Shown here: one piece after another, positions 33,944 to 42,444 of the stretch
Layout of the letters: the number at the start of each line of letters is the position of its first letter
Numbering within the stretch: the first letter of the stretch is position 1
DNA from: Hyphomicrobiales bacterium
Lineage (GTDB): Bacteria > Pseudomonadota > Alphaproteobacteria > Rhizobiales > Rhizobiaceae
DNA: 64,000 nt
Reading direction: 5' to 3'
Assembly: GCA_900472295.1 (NCBI GenBank)
Contig: UCIA01000023.1
Span: forward strand, 21,439 to 85,438
Notes under the pieces: generated by a model
What the model was told of the DNA's origin: nothing
The model's input: the letters and a program-made list of their open reading frames with translations, nothing else
Database searches by the model: none
Program-made: the position numbers and the translations under genes

Positions 33944-35145
33944 GTACCGCGACAGCCGATACCGCCGAGCATGAACCGTTCAGCCGAAAGACGCTGTTCT
34001 GGGGCATTTTCGCCAGCCTGCTTGCTGCGGCGGGCTTCTTCCTGTTGTCCACCTATGCCCCTGATTTTCGCCAGCCGAGCGTCGGCGGCGCAACGCCGTT
34101 GTCGAAGAGCGGCATCGGCTATGCCGGCCTGGCGGAATGGCTGAAGCTCACCGGCGAAGCGCCCGATATGGGACGGTCCGACAGCGATCTCGAGACCGAA
34201 CGGCTGCTGATCGTCACCATTTCACCCGACAGCGACCCGGATGCGCTTACCAACATCATCAATCTTCGCAAGGGCCTGGATACGCTGTTCGTGCTGCCCA
34301 AATGGGCAACCTTGCCGCTGGCGGGCCACGAAGGCTGGGAGATGAAAATCCTGCGACTGCCGGATGCAGTGGTCAACGACTGGCTCGGCCGCATCGCCAA
34401 GGCGAAGCTCGGCGAAGGCGGCACCGCGGCCAGCCAACTCGATATGGCGGGACAGACGGTCAGCGTTCCCGATCAACTGCAATGGGTGGCCGACAAGCAT
34501 CCCCTCATTGCAGCCGGCGACGGCAAGGCAGTGCTGACCGAGGTGGAGGACGAGCGGTTCTACATCCTGACCGATCCCGACCTGATCAACAATTTCGCGC
34601 TCAGGGATTCCGACAAGGCGGCGGCGGCGCTCAAGCTGATCGAGTTCCTGCAGCCGGAAGAAGGTCCGGTGATGTTCGACCTGACGCTGCATGGTGTCGG
34701 GCGGAAATACGATCTCGCCAAGCTGCTGGTCGAGCCACCCTTCCTGGCGCTGACGCTGACCATACTGGCGGCGGCCGCCCTTGCGTTCCTGCATGGCCTC
34801 GGTCGGTTCGGCCCGCCGCGGGCCGATCAGCGCGCCATCGCCTTCGGCAAACGCGCGCTGGTCGACACCACGGCGATGCTGTTGCGCCGCGCCGGCCGGC
34901 TGGAGGAACTGGGCGACCGCTATGGCGCACTGGCGCGGGTGCGCGCCGGCGCACTGCTCGGCGCGCCGCACGGTTTGCAGGGCGAAGCGCTCGACCGCTG
35001 GCTCGATTCCCGCGATAAGGTCGAACCCGATGGGTTCACGACCCGCCTGCAAGCGGCGAACGCGGCAAAGACCCTGACACAAATGCATGAGGCAGCCGAA
35101 AAGCTGCACGACTGGACGGCAAGGAGGCTCGGTGAACGTCGATGA
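33940..35145 (+). CDS. DUF4350-domain membrane protein
   Basis: A 401-residue protein with an N-terminal membrane segment (about 18-38), a DUF4350-like central domain (G-I-G-Y-A-G-L-A-E-W-L-K-L-T-G, then L-L-I-V-T-I-S-P) and a second membrane segment near 268-288. The rest is a cytosolic helical region. The GTG start overlaps the TGA of the DUF4129 gene (GTGA). In relatives it is encoded with MoxR and DUF58 proteins and is of unknown role. It may be a membrane partner recognised by the MoxR ATPase. Confidence 0.85.
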   Translation: MSTATADTAEHEPFSRKTLFWGIFASLLAAAGFFLLSTYAPDFRQPSVGGATPLSKSGIGYAGLAEWLKLTGEAPDMGRSDSDLETERLLIVTISPDSDPDALTNIINLRKGLDTLFVLPKWATLPLAGHEGWEMKILRLPDAVVNDWLGRIAKAKLGEGGTAASQLDMAGQTVSVPDQLQWVADKHPLIAAGDGKAVLTEVEDERFYILTDPDLINNFALRDSDKAAAALKLIEFLQPEEGPVMFDLTLHGVGRKYDLAKLLVEPPFLALTLTILAAAALAFLHGLGRFGPPRADQRAIAFGKRALVDTTAMLLRRAGRLEELGDRYGALARVRAGALLGAPHGLQGEALDRWLDSRDKVEPDGFTTRLQAANAAKTLTQMHEAAEKLHDWTARRLGERR

Positions 35146-36088
35146 TGTGAAGGCCCTGGCGACACAGATCAGGGAAGAGGTGGCCAAGGCCATTACCGGG
35201 CAACACGATACGGTCGATCTGATGCTGACGGCATTGTTCGCTGGCGGGCATATTTTGCTCGAGGGACCACCGGGCACGGCCAAGACCATGACGGCGCGCT
35301 GTTTTGCGCAGGCGCTGGGCGTCGCCTATGGCCGCATCCAGTTCACGCCCGACCTGATGCCCGGCGATATCGTCGGCTCCAACATCTACAATTTCCAGAC
35401 CGGGCAGTTCACGCTGACGCGCGGTCCGATCTTCTGCGACCTGCTGCTCGCCGACGAAATCAACCGAACGCCGCCCAAGACCCAGGCAGCCCTGCTGGAG
35501 GCGATGCAGGAGCATGCCGTCACCTTCGACGGCACCACCCACGCGCTCGGCCCGAACTTCATGGTGGTGGCGACGCAGAATCCGATCGAACACCAGGGCG
35601 TCTATCCGCTGCCGGAGGCCCAGCTCGACCGCTTCCTGTTCAAGCATCGGGTGAGCTACCCCGGCGCGCAAGAGGAAAAGGCGATCATCATCCACCATGG
35701 CGGCGGCACCGCCTCGCACGACATCAAGCAGTACGGCATCAAGGCCCAGGCCGACCGCAAGACGCTGGAAAAGGCGCTGGCGACGGTCGGCGAGGTCACG
35801 CTTGTCGACGATGTCGTCGACTATATCGCCAGGCTGGTGCGGGCCACGCGTGAAAGCCCCGATCTTGAAGTCGGCGCGAGCCCTCGCGCGGGCGCCATGC
35901 TGGCGAGAGCCGCGCGCGCCCGGGCGGCACTCGATGGACGCGCCTATGTCATTCCCGACGACGTCAAGGCGCTTGCCGTGCCGGCGCTGCGCCACCGGGT
36001 GATCCTGTCGCCGGCGGCGCAGATCGACGGCCGCCTCGTCGAACAGATCGTCACCGACCTTGTCGACCAGACGGAAGCGCCCCGTTGA
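35132..36088 (+). CDS. MoxR-family AAA+ ATPase
   Basis: A 318-residue AAA+ chaperone. Walker A is GPPGTAKT, Walker B is LLLADEINR, the sensor region is V-V-A-T-Q-N-P-I-E-H-Q-G and the arginine region follows L-P-E-A-Q-L-D-R-F. MoxR ATPases help mature or insert metal centres and control von Willebrand factor-domain proteins. The GTG at 35132 has AAGGAGG upstream and overlaps the DUF4350 gene by 14 bases. Its partner is the DUF58 protein encoded next. Confidence 0.93.
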   Translation: MNVDDVKALATQIREEVAKAITGQHDTVDLMLTALFAGGHILLEGPPGTAKTMTARCFAQALGVAYGRIQFTPDLMPGDIVGSNIYNFQTGQFTLTRGPIFCDLLLADEINRTPPKTQAALLEAMQEHAVTFDGTTHALGPNFMVVATQNPIEHQGVYPLPEAQLDRFLFKHRVSYPGAQEEKAIIIHHGGGTASHDIKQYGIKAQADRKTLEKALATVGEVTLVDDVVDYIARLVRATRESPDLEVGASPRAGAMLARAARARAALDGRAYVIPDDVKALAVPALRHRVILSPAAQIDGRLVEQIVTDLVDQTEAPR

Positions 36089-37395
36089 TCTATCCAAGCG
36101 GCCGGGCAGTGTGGGCAGGTGCGGCGGGTGCAATACCCGCCTTCCTGGTCGCGCTGGCGCTGCCGTCGCTGTGGTATCTCGGCCTGTTGTGGATCTGCGT
36201 GGTGCTGGCCTTCCTGGCGGTCGATGCGGCTGCCGGGCGCGGACGCGCTTCGCTGGATGCCAGCATTCAGGCGCCGCAGCAGGTCAGCGTCGGCGGGCAG
36301 TTAACCGTCCGTGTCACGGCCAGGCTTGGCGGACGGCCGCGCGCGGTGCAGGCGCGCCTCGGCCATGATGAGCGGCTGGAACCGCTGGGCGGCACCGGCG
36401 GCGCATTGGCCGCTGAGGCAGGCAGCGCATCGCTCGACCTCAAATTTCAGGCGCTGCGGCGCGGCATGGCCCGGTTCGACCGCCTGTGGGTGCGCTGGCG
36501 CGGGCCGTTCGGGCTGGTCTGGAACCAGGTCGTGCTGCCGATGGACAGCCAAGTCGCGGTGCTGCCCGACGTCAGCAGCGCCCGTGACGAGGCGATCACG
36601 CTTCTGCAGCGCCAGGCGTTGCCCGACGGCCATGCGCAACGCCGCGCCGGCCAGGGCCGCGAGTTCGAGGCGCTCAAGGACTACCAGCCAGGCATGGGCC
36701 GGCGCATGATCGACTGGAAGCGCAGCGCCCGCCACGGCAGGCTGCTGGCGCGCGAGTTCCGCATCGAGGAGAACAACAACATCGTGCTGGCCATCGATAG
36801 CGGCCGGCTGATGTGTGAGCCGGTCGACGGCGTGGCGAAGGTCGACCGCGCGGTGACCGCCGCCTTGCTGTCGGCGTTCATCGCGCTGAAGGGCGGCGAC
36901 ATGGTGAGCCTGTTCTCCTTCGATGCGCGGCCGCGCGTTTCCAGCGGCGCGGTGCGTGGCTCGGCCAGCTTCGCGATGATCCAGAAGCGGGCGGCCGAGA
37001 TCGACTATTCCACTGAAGAGACCAATTTCACCCTGGCGCTGACGACGCTTGCAGCGCGTCTCGACCGGCGCTCGCTGGTGATCATCTTCACCGATTTCGT
37101 CGATCCGATCAGCGCCGAACTGATGCTGCGCACCGTAGGCAGGCTCACCGAACGGCATCTGGTGCTGTTCATGATGATGAAGGATGTCGAGTTGGAGACC
37201 CTGGCCGACATGCCGCCCGACACAGGCGAGGATGTGGCGCGCTCGGTCGTCGCCGGCGGGCTGCTGCGCGAAAGGCAGGTCGTCATCGGCAGGCTCAGGC
37301 TGCTCGGCGCGCATGTCATCGAGGCCAACCATCAAAAGCTGGGACCAGCGCTGGTCGAGCGCTATCTCGAGCTCAAGCGGGAGGACCTCCTGTGA
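36085..37395 (+). CDS. DUF58 / vWA-like protein
   Basis: A 436-residue protein. Two N-terminal hydrophobic segments (about 8-45) are followed by a beta-rich region and the DUF58 core G-R-E-F-E-A-L-K-D-Y-Q-P-G and R-M-I-D-W-K-R-S-A-R. A von Willebrand-like segment starts with V-L-A-I-D-S-G-R. The start is TTG 36085 overlapping the TGA of the MoxR gene (TTGA). DUF58 proteins are the usual clients of MoxR ATPases. A role in envelope integrity is inferred from the operon. Confidence 0.88.
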   Translation: MIYPSGRAVWAGAAGAIPAFLVALALPSLWYLGLLWICVVLAFLAVDAAAGRGRASLDASIQAPQQVSVGGQLTVRVTARLGGRPRAVQARLGHDERLEPLGGTGGALAAEAGSASLDLKFQALRRGMARFDRLWVRWRGPFGLVWNQVVLPMDSQVAVLPDVSSARDEAITLLQRQALPDGHAQRRAGQGREFEALKDYQPGMGRRMIDWKRSARHGRLLAREFRIEENNNIVLAIDSGRLMCEPVDGVAKVDRAVTAALLSAFIALKGGDMVSLFSFDARPRVSSGAVRGSASFAMIQKRAAEIDYSTEETNFTLALTTLAARLDRRSLVIIFTDFVDPISAELMLRTVGRLTERHLVLFMMMKDVELETLADMPPDTGEDVARSVVAGGLLRERQVVIGRLRLLGAHVIEANHQKLGPALVERYLELKREDLL

Positions 37396-38411
37396 ACGCG
37401 CTGGTCGGCAAGGATGCTGTGCGCCAGTCGCTGGCGAGCTTCCGGTCGGAGCGAGAGGCCGACTGGAAGGCGTTCGAGGCGCTGCTCGCCCGTGTCGAGA
37501 AACGCGCGCCGCGCACTCTGTCGGAAGAGGAGCTTTTGTCGCTGCCGCTGCTCTACCGTTCGGCGCTGTCCTCGCTTTCGGTTGCGCGGGCGACGTCGCT
37601 CGACAATGCGCTGGTCAGCTACCTCGAAGCGCTCTGCCTGCGTGGCTATTTCTATCTCTACGGCGCGCGCCGCGGCTTGCGGCAGCGCATCGGCGATTTC
37701 TTCTTACGCGACTGGCCGCACGCCATTCGCGACCTGTGGCGCGAGACTGTGGCGTCGGTCGTCCTGACATTTGTCGGCTTTGGCGCCGGCTACTGGCTGG
37801 TGGTGAAAGACAAGGGCTGGTTCGACGCCATCATCCCGCCGAGCCTGGCCGGCGGGCGCAACCCGGACGCGTCGGCCGAAGTGCTGCGCCAGGTGCTCTA
37901 TGACGGCGCCGACAGCAACTTCCTGTCGGGCTTCGCCGCCTATCTGTTCACCCACAACGTCCAGGTAGCGATCCTGGCCTTCGCGCTCGGCTTTGCCTTC
38001 GCGGTGCCGAGCGTGCTGCTGATCCTGATGAATGGCTGCCTGCTCGGCGCGATGTTCCAGATCTACGTCGCCAAGGGGCTCGGCATGGAGCTGGGCGGAT
38101 GGCTGTCCATCCACGGCACCACCGAAATGTTCGCGATCGCGCTCGCAGGCGCCGCCGGCATGCGCATCGGCACGCGCATCGCCTTTCCCGGCGAACTGAC
38201 CCGGATGACGGCGGCCGCCAATGCCGGGCGCGTGGCGGCCACCACAATGGTCGGGGTGACGATCATGCTTTTGTTTGCCGGCCTGCTCGAAGGCATCGGC
38301 AGGCAGGTGATCACCAGCGACGTGACGCGCTATGCCATCGGCGGCGGCATGCTGACCTTTTGGCTCTGCTATTTCTATTTGTTCAAGGTGGTACGGCATG
38401 GCGACCGCTAG
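37392..38411 (+). CDS. SpoIIM-like (DUF95) membrane protein
   Basis: A 339-residue integral membrane protein with a soluble N-terminal ~115 residues and about five membrane segments. Family marks are F-L-S-G-F-A-A-Y-L-F-T-H-N-V-Q-V-A-I, then the motif H-G-T-T-E-M-F-A-I-A-L-A-G-A-A-G. Homologues are called stage II sporulation protein M even in non-spore-formers. The GTG start overlaps the previous TGA. The gene overlaps the RDD gene by 14 bases. Confidence 0.9.
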   Translation: MNALVGKDAVRQSLASFRSEREADWKAFEALLARVEKRAPRTLSEEELLSLPLLYRSALSSLSVARATSLDNALVSYLEALCLRGYFYLYGARRGLRQRIGDFFLRDWPHAIRDLWRETVASVVLTFVGFGAGYWLVVKDKGWFDAIIPPSLAGGRNPDASAEVLRQVLYDGADSNFLSGFAAYLFTHNVQVAILAFALGFAFAVPSVLLILMNGCLLGAMFQIYVAKGLGMELGGWLSIHGTTEMFAIALAGAAGMRIGTRIAFPGELTRMTAAANAGRVAATTMVGVTIMLLFAGLLEGIGRQVITSDVTRYAIGGGMLTFWLCYFYLFKVVRHGDR

Positions 38412-39258
38412 GCGCGCTCCCGTCTCGACGATACGACCGCTGATCACGCCGGAAGGCGTCGATCTCCGGATCAAGCTCGCCGATGCCGGCACCCGCGCCG
38501 CCGCCTTCCTGCTGGATTTTGTCATCATCATCGTCGCCGCGATCATCATCACGATCACGGCGCTGTTCGGGCTGAGCGGTCTCGATGGCGAAGGAGCCCA
38601 GCCACTGTTCATCGTCTGGATCATCCTGATCTTCTTCCTGCGCAACGCCTATTTCATCGTCTTCGAGGCCGGCCGCCGCGCTGCCACGCCCGGCAAGCGG
38701 ATGCTCGGCATCCGGGTGGCGTCGCGCAGCGGCGCCGGCCTTTCGGTCGACCAGGTCATCGCCCGCAATCTGATGCGCGAAATCGAAATCTTCCTGCCGC
38801 TGTCGATCATCCTCGGCCGCAGTGAGATGGGGCTCGCCGACACGTTGACGACGATCTTCGGACTGGTGTGGACGCTGCTGTTTGCGCTCTTTCCGCTGTT
38901 CAACCGCGACCGCATGCGGATCGGCGACCTGCTGGCCGGAACCTGGGTGGTAGAGGCGCCGAAGCTGGCGCTGGTCGAAGACCTGTCGCAACGCCAGAAC
39001 CCTCGCGCCTTCCGCTTCACTCAGGCGCAGCTCGACGCCTATGGCATCGCCGAACTGCACAAGCTGGAAGAGGTGCTGCGCCGCGACGACTATTTCGCGC
39101 TGAAAGCCGTGGCCGAGACGATCGGGCGGAAGATCGGCATGATGGTCGATGCCGTCGATTCCAGGGCCTTCCTTACCGCCTATTACGGCGAGCTGCGGGC
39201 GCAGCTCGAGCGCAAGCTGCTGCTGGGTAACCGCAAGGCGGATAAGTATCAGCGGTAG
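38398..39258 (+). CDS. RDD-family membrane protein
   Basis: A 286-residue protein with an N-terminal RDD domain: A-D-A-G-T-R-A-A-A-F-L-L-D-F begins the first of about three to four membrane segments, and the conserved G-R-R-A-A-T-P-G-K-R-M-L-G-I-R-V lies in the loop. A cytosolic C-terminal ~110 residues follows (L-E-E-V-L-R-R-D-D-Y-F). RDD proteins in some bacteria act as cation antiporters. In this operon the protein is the usual last member beside SpoIIM-like and DUF58 proteins. Confidence 0.9.
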   Translation: MATARRAPVSTIRPLITPEGVDLRIKLADAGTRAAAFLLDFVIIIVAAIIITITALFGLSGLDGEGAQPLFIVWIILIFFLRNAYFIVFEAGRRAATPGKRMLGIRVASRSGAGLSVDQVIARNLMREIEIFLPLSIILGRSEMGLADTLTTIFGLVWTLLFALFPLFNRDRMRIGDLLAGTWVVEAPKLALVEDLSQRQNPRAFRFTQAQLDAYGIAELHKLEEVLRRDDYFALKAVAETIGRKIGMMVDAVDSRAFLTAYYGELRAQLERKLLLGNRKADKYQR

Positions 39259-39300
39259 AAGCGCGGGAGCCGCCGCTGCGATAAGTGACTCCAACCGTCG

Positions 39301-39471
39301 GCGCCGCCCTCATTGCCCTGCCGGGCATTTCTCCCCGTATAGTGACGGGGAGAAAGATGCTGCCACCAAGGATTTCGCCAGCTTATCAGAGCGAGCGCCG
39401 AGGTTGCGGCCAGCCCCTTCTCCCCGTCACTATACGGGGGAAGATGCGGGCAGGCAGATGAGGGGCAGCGC
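39301..39471. repeat. Inverted-repeat element with TTCTCCCCGT cores
   Basis: TTTCTCCCCGTATAGTGACG with its own complement forms a short hairpin near 39329-39353. The right half (39418-39442) carries the same core in reverse. Outer arms around GCGCCGCCCTCATTGCCCTG pair with CAGATGAGGGGCAGCGC. The CTCATC / GATGAGG and TTCTCCCC cores recur in the element at 61483-61678, so both belong to a multi-copy family. Confidence 0.75.
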
Positions 39472-39510
39472 CGACAGGTGAAATTAAGTCGATGCTGGGC
39501 GCCTCTCGCC

Positions 39511-40197
39511 CTACCCCACCCACTTCTCATAGTCCGACACCAGCAGATGCACCGGCGCGACGTCCTCGTCGATGTTGGAGAAGCGGCCGATCGGCTCGCG
39601 GAAGACGTTGTCGGTGAGATCGTCATTGACGGTCGAGACCTCGCCGATCAGCACGTCCTTGCCCTCGGCCCAGAAGGCGTGCCAGACGCCCGGCAGCAGC
39701 GTCACGCTCTGGCCCGGGTCGAGCTTCAGGAGCCCGCCCGCCGGCAGCCTGTGGATGGTGCCGTCGACAGGCACCGACACCTCGGCCTTCGGGTCGATGC
39801 CGCCGTCGCGATCGTGCATGAACAGTTCCAGCACCAGCTTGCCGCCGCCGCGGTTGATGATGTCCTCGGCCTTGACGTTGTGGCGGTGCATCGGCGACAG
39901 CTGGTCCTTGCGCGAGATCATGATTTTTTCGGCATAGAGCATGCCCATGCCCTTCTTCATGTCGGCATAGATGCCGTTGCGGACGGTGAACAGAAACAGG
40001 CCGAGTTCGTCGAATTTTTCCTGGCCGTAGTCGGTAATGTCCCAGCCAAGGCGTGAGGTGAAAATGGCCGCGGAATCGACCTTGCGCGCCTTCATCTCTT
40101 CCGGCGACCAGTAGGCGAAGGGCGGCATGATGTAGCCGAACGAGCGGATGAAGGCGTCGGCATCGCGGATGATGTCGTTGACGGTGGAGCGTTTCAT
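39511..40197 (-). CDS. D-lyxose ketol-isomerase-like cupin
   Basis: A 228-residue metal-dependent cupin of the DUF1498/D-lyxose isomerase group, which interconverts D-lyxose and D-xylulose or D-mannose and D-fructose. Metal ligands visible are H104 and H106 (SPMHRHN), E111 (KAEDIINRGGG) and H173 (GVWHAFW). The spacing fits E. coli YdaE/EcSI-type enzymes. The ATG at 40197 has AAGGGA upstream. It is divergent from the PLP enzyme at 40349; no sugar transporter is adjacent. Confidence 0.87.
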   Translation of the reverse strand: MKRSTVNDIIRDADAFIRSFGYIMPPFAYWSPEEMKARKVDSAAIFTSRLGWDITDYGQEKFDELGLFLFTVRNGIYADMKKGMGMLYAEKIMISRKDQLSPMHRHNVKAEDIINRGGGKLVLELFMHDRDGGIDPKAEVSVPVDGTIHRLPAGGLLKLDPGQSVTLLPGVWHAFWAEGKDVLIGEVSTVNDDLTDNVFREPIGRFSNIDEDVAPVHLLVSDYEKWVG

Positions 40198-40348
40198 GGT
40201 CGTGATCCCTTCGCGTCGCATTCCCTGGAGTTGCCTAAAGCGCATAGCCGAAGCTCGATCCGCTGTCGACGCAAACTGCATGCTGGCCCCATGACATCCG
40301 GGGCGATCAGGGCCATAAGTCCAGCCAGATTTCCCAAGGTGACTTTTC

Positions 40349-41407
40349 ATGCAAGGCATAGACGACCTCGATACACCGGCGATCCTGATCGACGCGGCCC
40401 GCGCCGAAGCCAACATCATCAAAGCGCAGGCGCATGCCGACCGCTACGGGCTGAAACTCAGGCCGCACATCAAGACGCACAAGCTGCCTTACTGGGCGAA
40501 GAAGCAGGTGGCGGCGGGCGCCGTCGGCATCACCTGCCAGAAGATCGGCGAGGCCGAGGTGATGGCCGATGCCGGGCTCTCCGACATCTTCCTGCCCTAC
40601 AACATTTTGGGCCGCGCCAAGCTGGAGCGGCTCAAGGCACTGCATGGCCGCGTCACCCTTTCGGTGACGGCCGACAGCCGCGAAACGCTGGAGGGGCTCG
40701 CCGCCACCTTCACCGATGCCGGCCACCCCCTGCCCGTTCTGGTCGAATGCGACACCGGCATGGGCCGTTGCGGCGTGCAGAGCGTCGCCGAAGCGCTGGC
40801 ACTGGCGAAAGTGATCGACCAGGCCAAGGGGCTCACCTTCGGCGGGCTGATGACCTATCCGGCGGCCGGCCGCGCTACTGAGGCCGAAGCATGGTTGAGA
40901 GGCGCCAAACAGACGCTTGCGGCCTCGGGGTTCGCCTGTGAGCGCATCTCCAGCGGCGGCACGCCGGATATGTGGCGTTCGGGCGAGGACAGCGTGGTCA
41001 CCGAATACCGGCCCGGCACCTACATCTATCTCGACCGCTACCAGGTCGCCAAAGGCGTCGGCACGCTCGACGATTGCGCGCTGACGGTGCTGGCCACCGT
41101 GGTGAGCCACCCGACGCCAACCCGCGCCATTCTGGACAGCGGCAGCAAGGCGTTGTCCAACGACACGCTCGGATTGCCTGAGTTCGGCGAGCTGCTCGGC
41201 ATGCCAGGCGCCCTCGTCACCGGCTTGAGCGAAGAGCACGGCACGGTGACGCTTGGCGAGGGCGCCAGCCTTCGCATCGGCGAGCGCGTGCGCGTGGTTC
41301 CGGATCATTGCTGCGTGGTGACCAACCTGTTCGACCAGGTGCACCTGATCGACGGCGACAAGGTGCTGGAAACGCTGAAGGTGGTGGCACGGGGACGGAT
41401 GGGGTGA
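40349..41407 (+). CDS. D-threonine aldolase / D-amino-acid dehydratase-like PLP enzyme
   Basis: A 352-residue fold-type III (alanine racemase-like) PLP enzyme. The PLP lysine is K42 in RPHIKTHKLP. The metal site H-C (PDHCC, about 318-322) near the C-terminus marks the zinc- or manganese-dependent D-threonine aldolase and D-serine dehydratase (DSD1) group. Likely substrates are beta-hydroxy D-amino acids. AAGGTGA precedes the ATG. The gene converges on the cytochrome c maturation gene at 41411, three bases away. Confidence 0.88.
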   Translation: MQGIDDLDTPAILIDAARAEANIIKAQAHADRYGLKLRPHIKTHKLPYWAKKQVAAGAVGITCQKIGEAEVMADAGLSDIFLPYNILGRAKLERLKALHGRVTLSVTADSRETLEGLAATFTDAGHPLPVLVECDTGMGRCGVQSVAEALALAKVIDQAKGLTFGGLMTYPAAGRATEAEAWLRGAKQTLAASGFACERISSGGTPDMWRSGEDSVVTEYRPGTYIYLDRYQVAKGVGTLDDCALTVLATVVSHPTPTRAILDSGSKALSNDTLGLPEFGELLGMPGALVTGLSEEHGTVTLGEGASLRIGERVRVVPDHCCVVTNLFDQVHLIDGDKVLETLKVVARGRMG

Positions 41408-41410
41408 ACG

Positions 41411-42163
41411 TCAGTTGGCCTGCCGCGCCGCGACCCTGCGCATGGCGATCACCCGGCGACGATAAATCTCCGTGCGCATCGCAATCAGATGCAGGGCGAA
41501 GAACAGCACGGTGAAGCCGAGCGCCATCACGAACAGTGGCCTCAGCATCGAACCATCGATGGTCGAGCCGCCCAGGCGGAACACCGAGGCTGGCTGGTGC
41601 AGCGTGTTCCACCAGTCGACCGAGAATTTGATGATCGGAATGTTGATGAAGCCGACCAGCGTGATGATGGCTGCGGCCCAGGCGGCACGGCTGGCATCGT
41701 CCAGCGCGCGCGTCAGCGCGATGATGCCGAGATACATCAGAAACAGCACGAACACCGAGGTCAGGCGCGCATCCCACACCCACCAGGTGTTCCAGATCGG
41801 CTTGCCCCAGATCGATCCGGTGATCAACGCCAGCGCCGTGAAGACGGCGCCGATGGGCGCGGCCGATTTCAGCGCAACATCAGCCAGCGGATGGCGCCAG
41901 ACCAGCGTGCCGAGTGCTGCGACCGCCATCAGCGTGTAACACATCATGGCGAGCCAGGCGAAAGGCACGTGGATGTACATGATGCGCACGGTGACGCCCT
42001 GCTGGTAATCCTCAGGCGCGATGAAGCTCATATAGAGCCCGACCGCGAGCAGGATCGCGGCGATCGTCGCCAGCCACGGCACCAGCCTGTCGGCCAGCCC
42101 GACAAAGCGCGTCGGATTGGCAAGGTCGGTCCAGCCGGTGAGGGGTGAAGAGGTGTGGCTCAT
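41411..42163 (-). CDS. ccmC: Cytochrome c maturation protein CcmC
   Basis: A 250-residue heme-handling inner-membrane protein with six hydrophobic segments. The tryptophan-rich motif WGKPIWNTWWVWDAR (residues 119-133) and the external heme-ligand histidines H65 (YIHVPFAW) and H189 (NTLHQP) are present. CcmC passes heme to CcmE. The ATG at 42163 gives the family length; upstream is the palindrome-rich gap. Its usual partners ccmA, ccmB, ccmD and ccmG are not adjacent. Confidence 0.93.
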   Translation of the reverse strand: MSHTSSPLTGWTDLANPTRFVGLADRLVPWLATIAAILLAVGLYMSFIAPEDYQQGVTVRIMYIHVPFAWLAMMCYTLMAVAALGTLVWRHPLADVALKSAAPIGAVFTALALITGSIWGKPIWNTWWVWDARLTSVFVLFLMYLGIIALTRALDDASRAAWAAAIITLVGFINIPIIKFSVDWWNTLHQPASVFRLGGSTIDGSMLRPLFVMALGFTVLFFALHLIAMRTEIYRRRVIAMRRVAARQAN

Positions 42164-42214
42164 AAGGTCTAAATAGACCGGCGGAGACTTCAGGGCAATC
42201 GAGGGAGTGTCGCA

Positions 42215-42432
42215 GGGTAAGAAGCGGTCCGCGTAGCGGACGAACAGCCAATTGCTTGGCTTTTCGAGCTTCGAACGCCCTGAGCCATGCGAAGGGCCGG
42301 GTGCCGGCCGATCCACCCTGCCGGGTCCCCGCTGCTTCGCAGCGTCCCGGCGTTCGCCGACCTTTCATCGTGCCACCGGCACGATGAATTCGCTTCGCGA
42401 ACCGGCTGCTCACCCCACAGGGGGAGAAAGGA
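42215..42432. repeat. Cluster of short palindromes
   Basis: At least five small hairpins can be seen: GTCCGCGTAGCGGAC, GGCCGGGTGCCGGCC, GCTGCTTCGCAGC, TCGTGCCACCGGCACGA and TTCGCTTCGCGAA. The stretch has the look of a degenerate dispersed repeat related to those at 39301 and 61483, as it ends in CACCCCACAGGGGGAGAAAG. I see no gene in it. Confidence 0.6.
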
Positions 42433-42444
42433 AGACCCTAAGCC

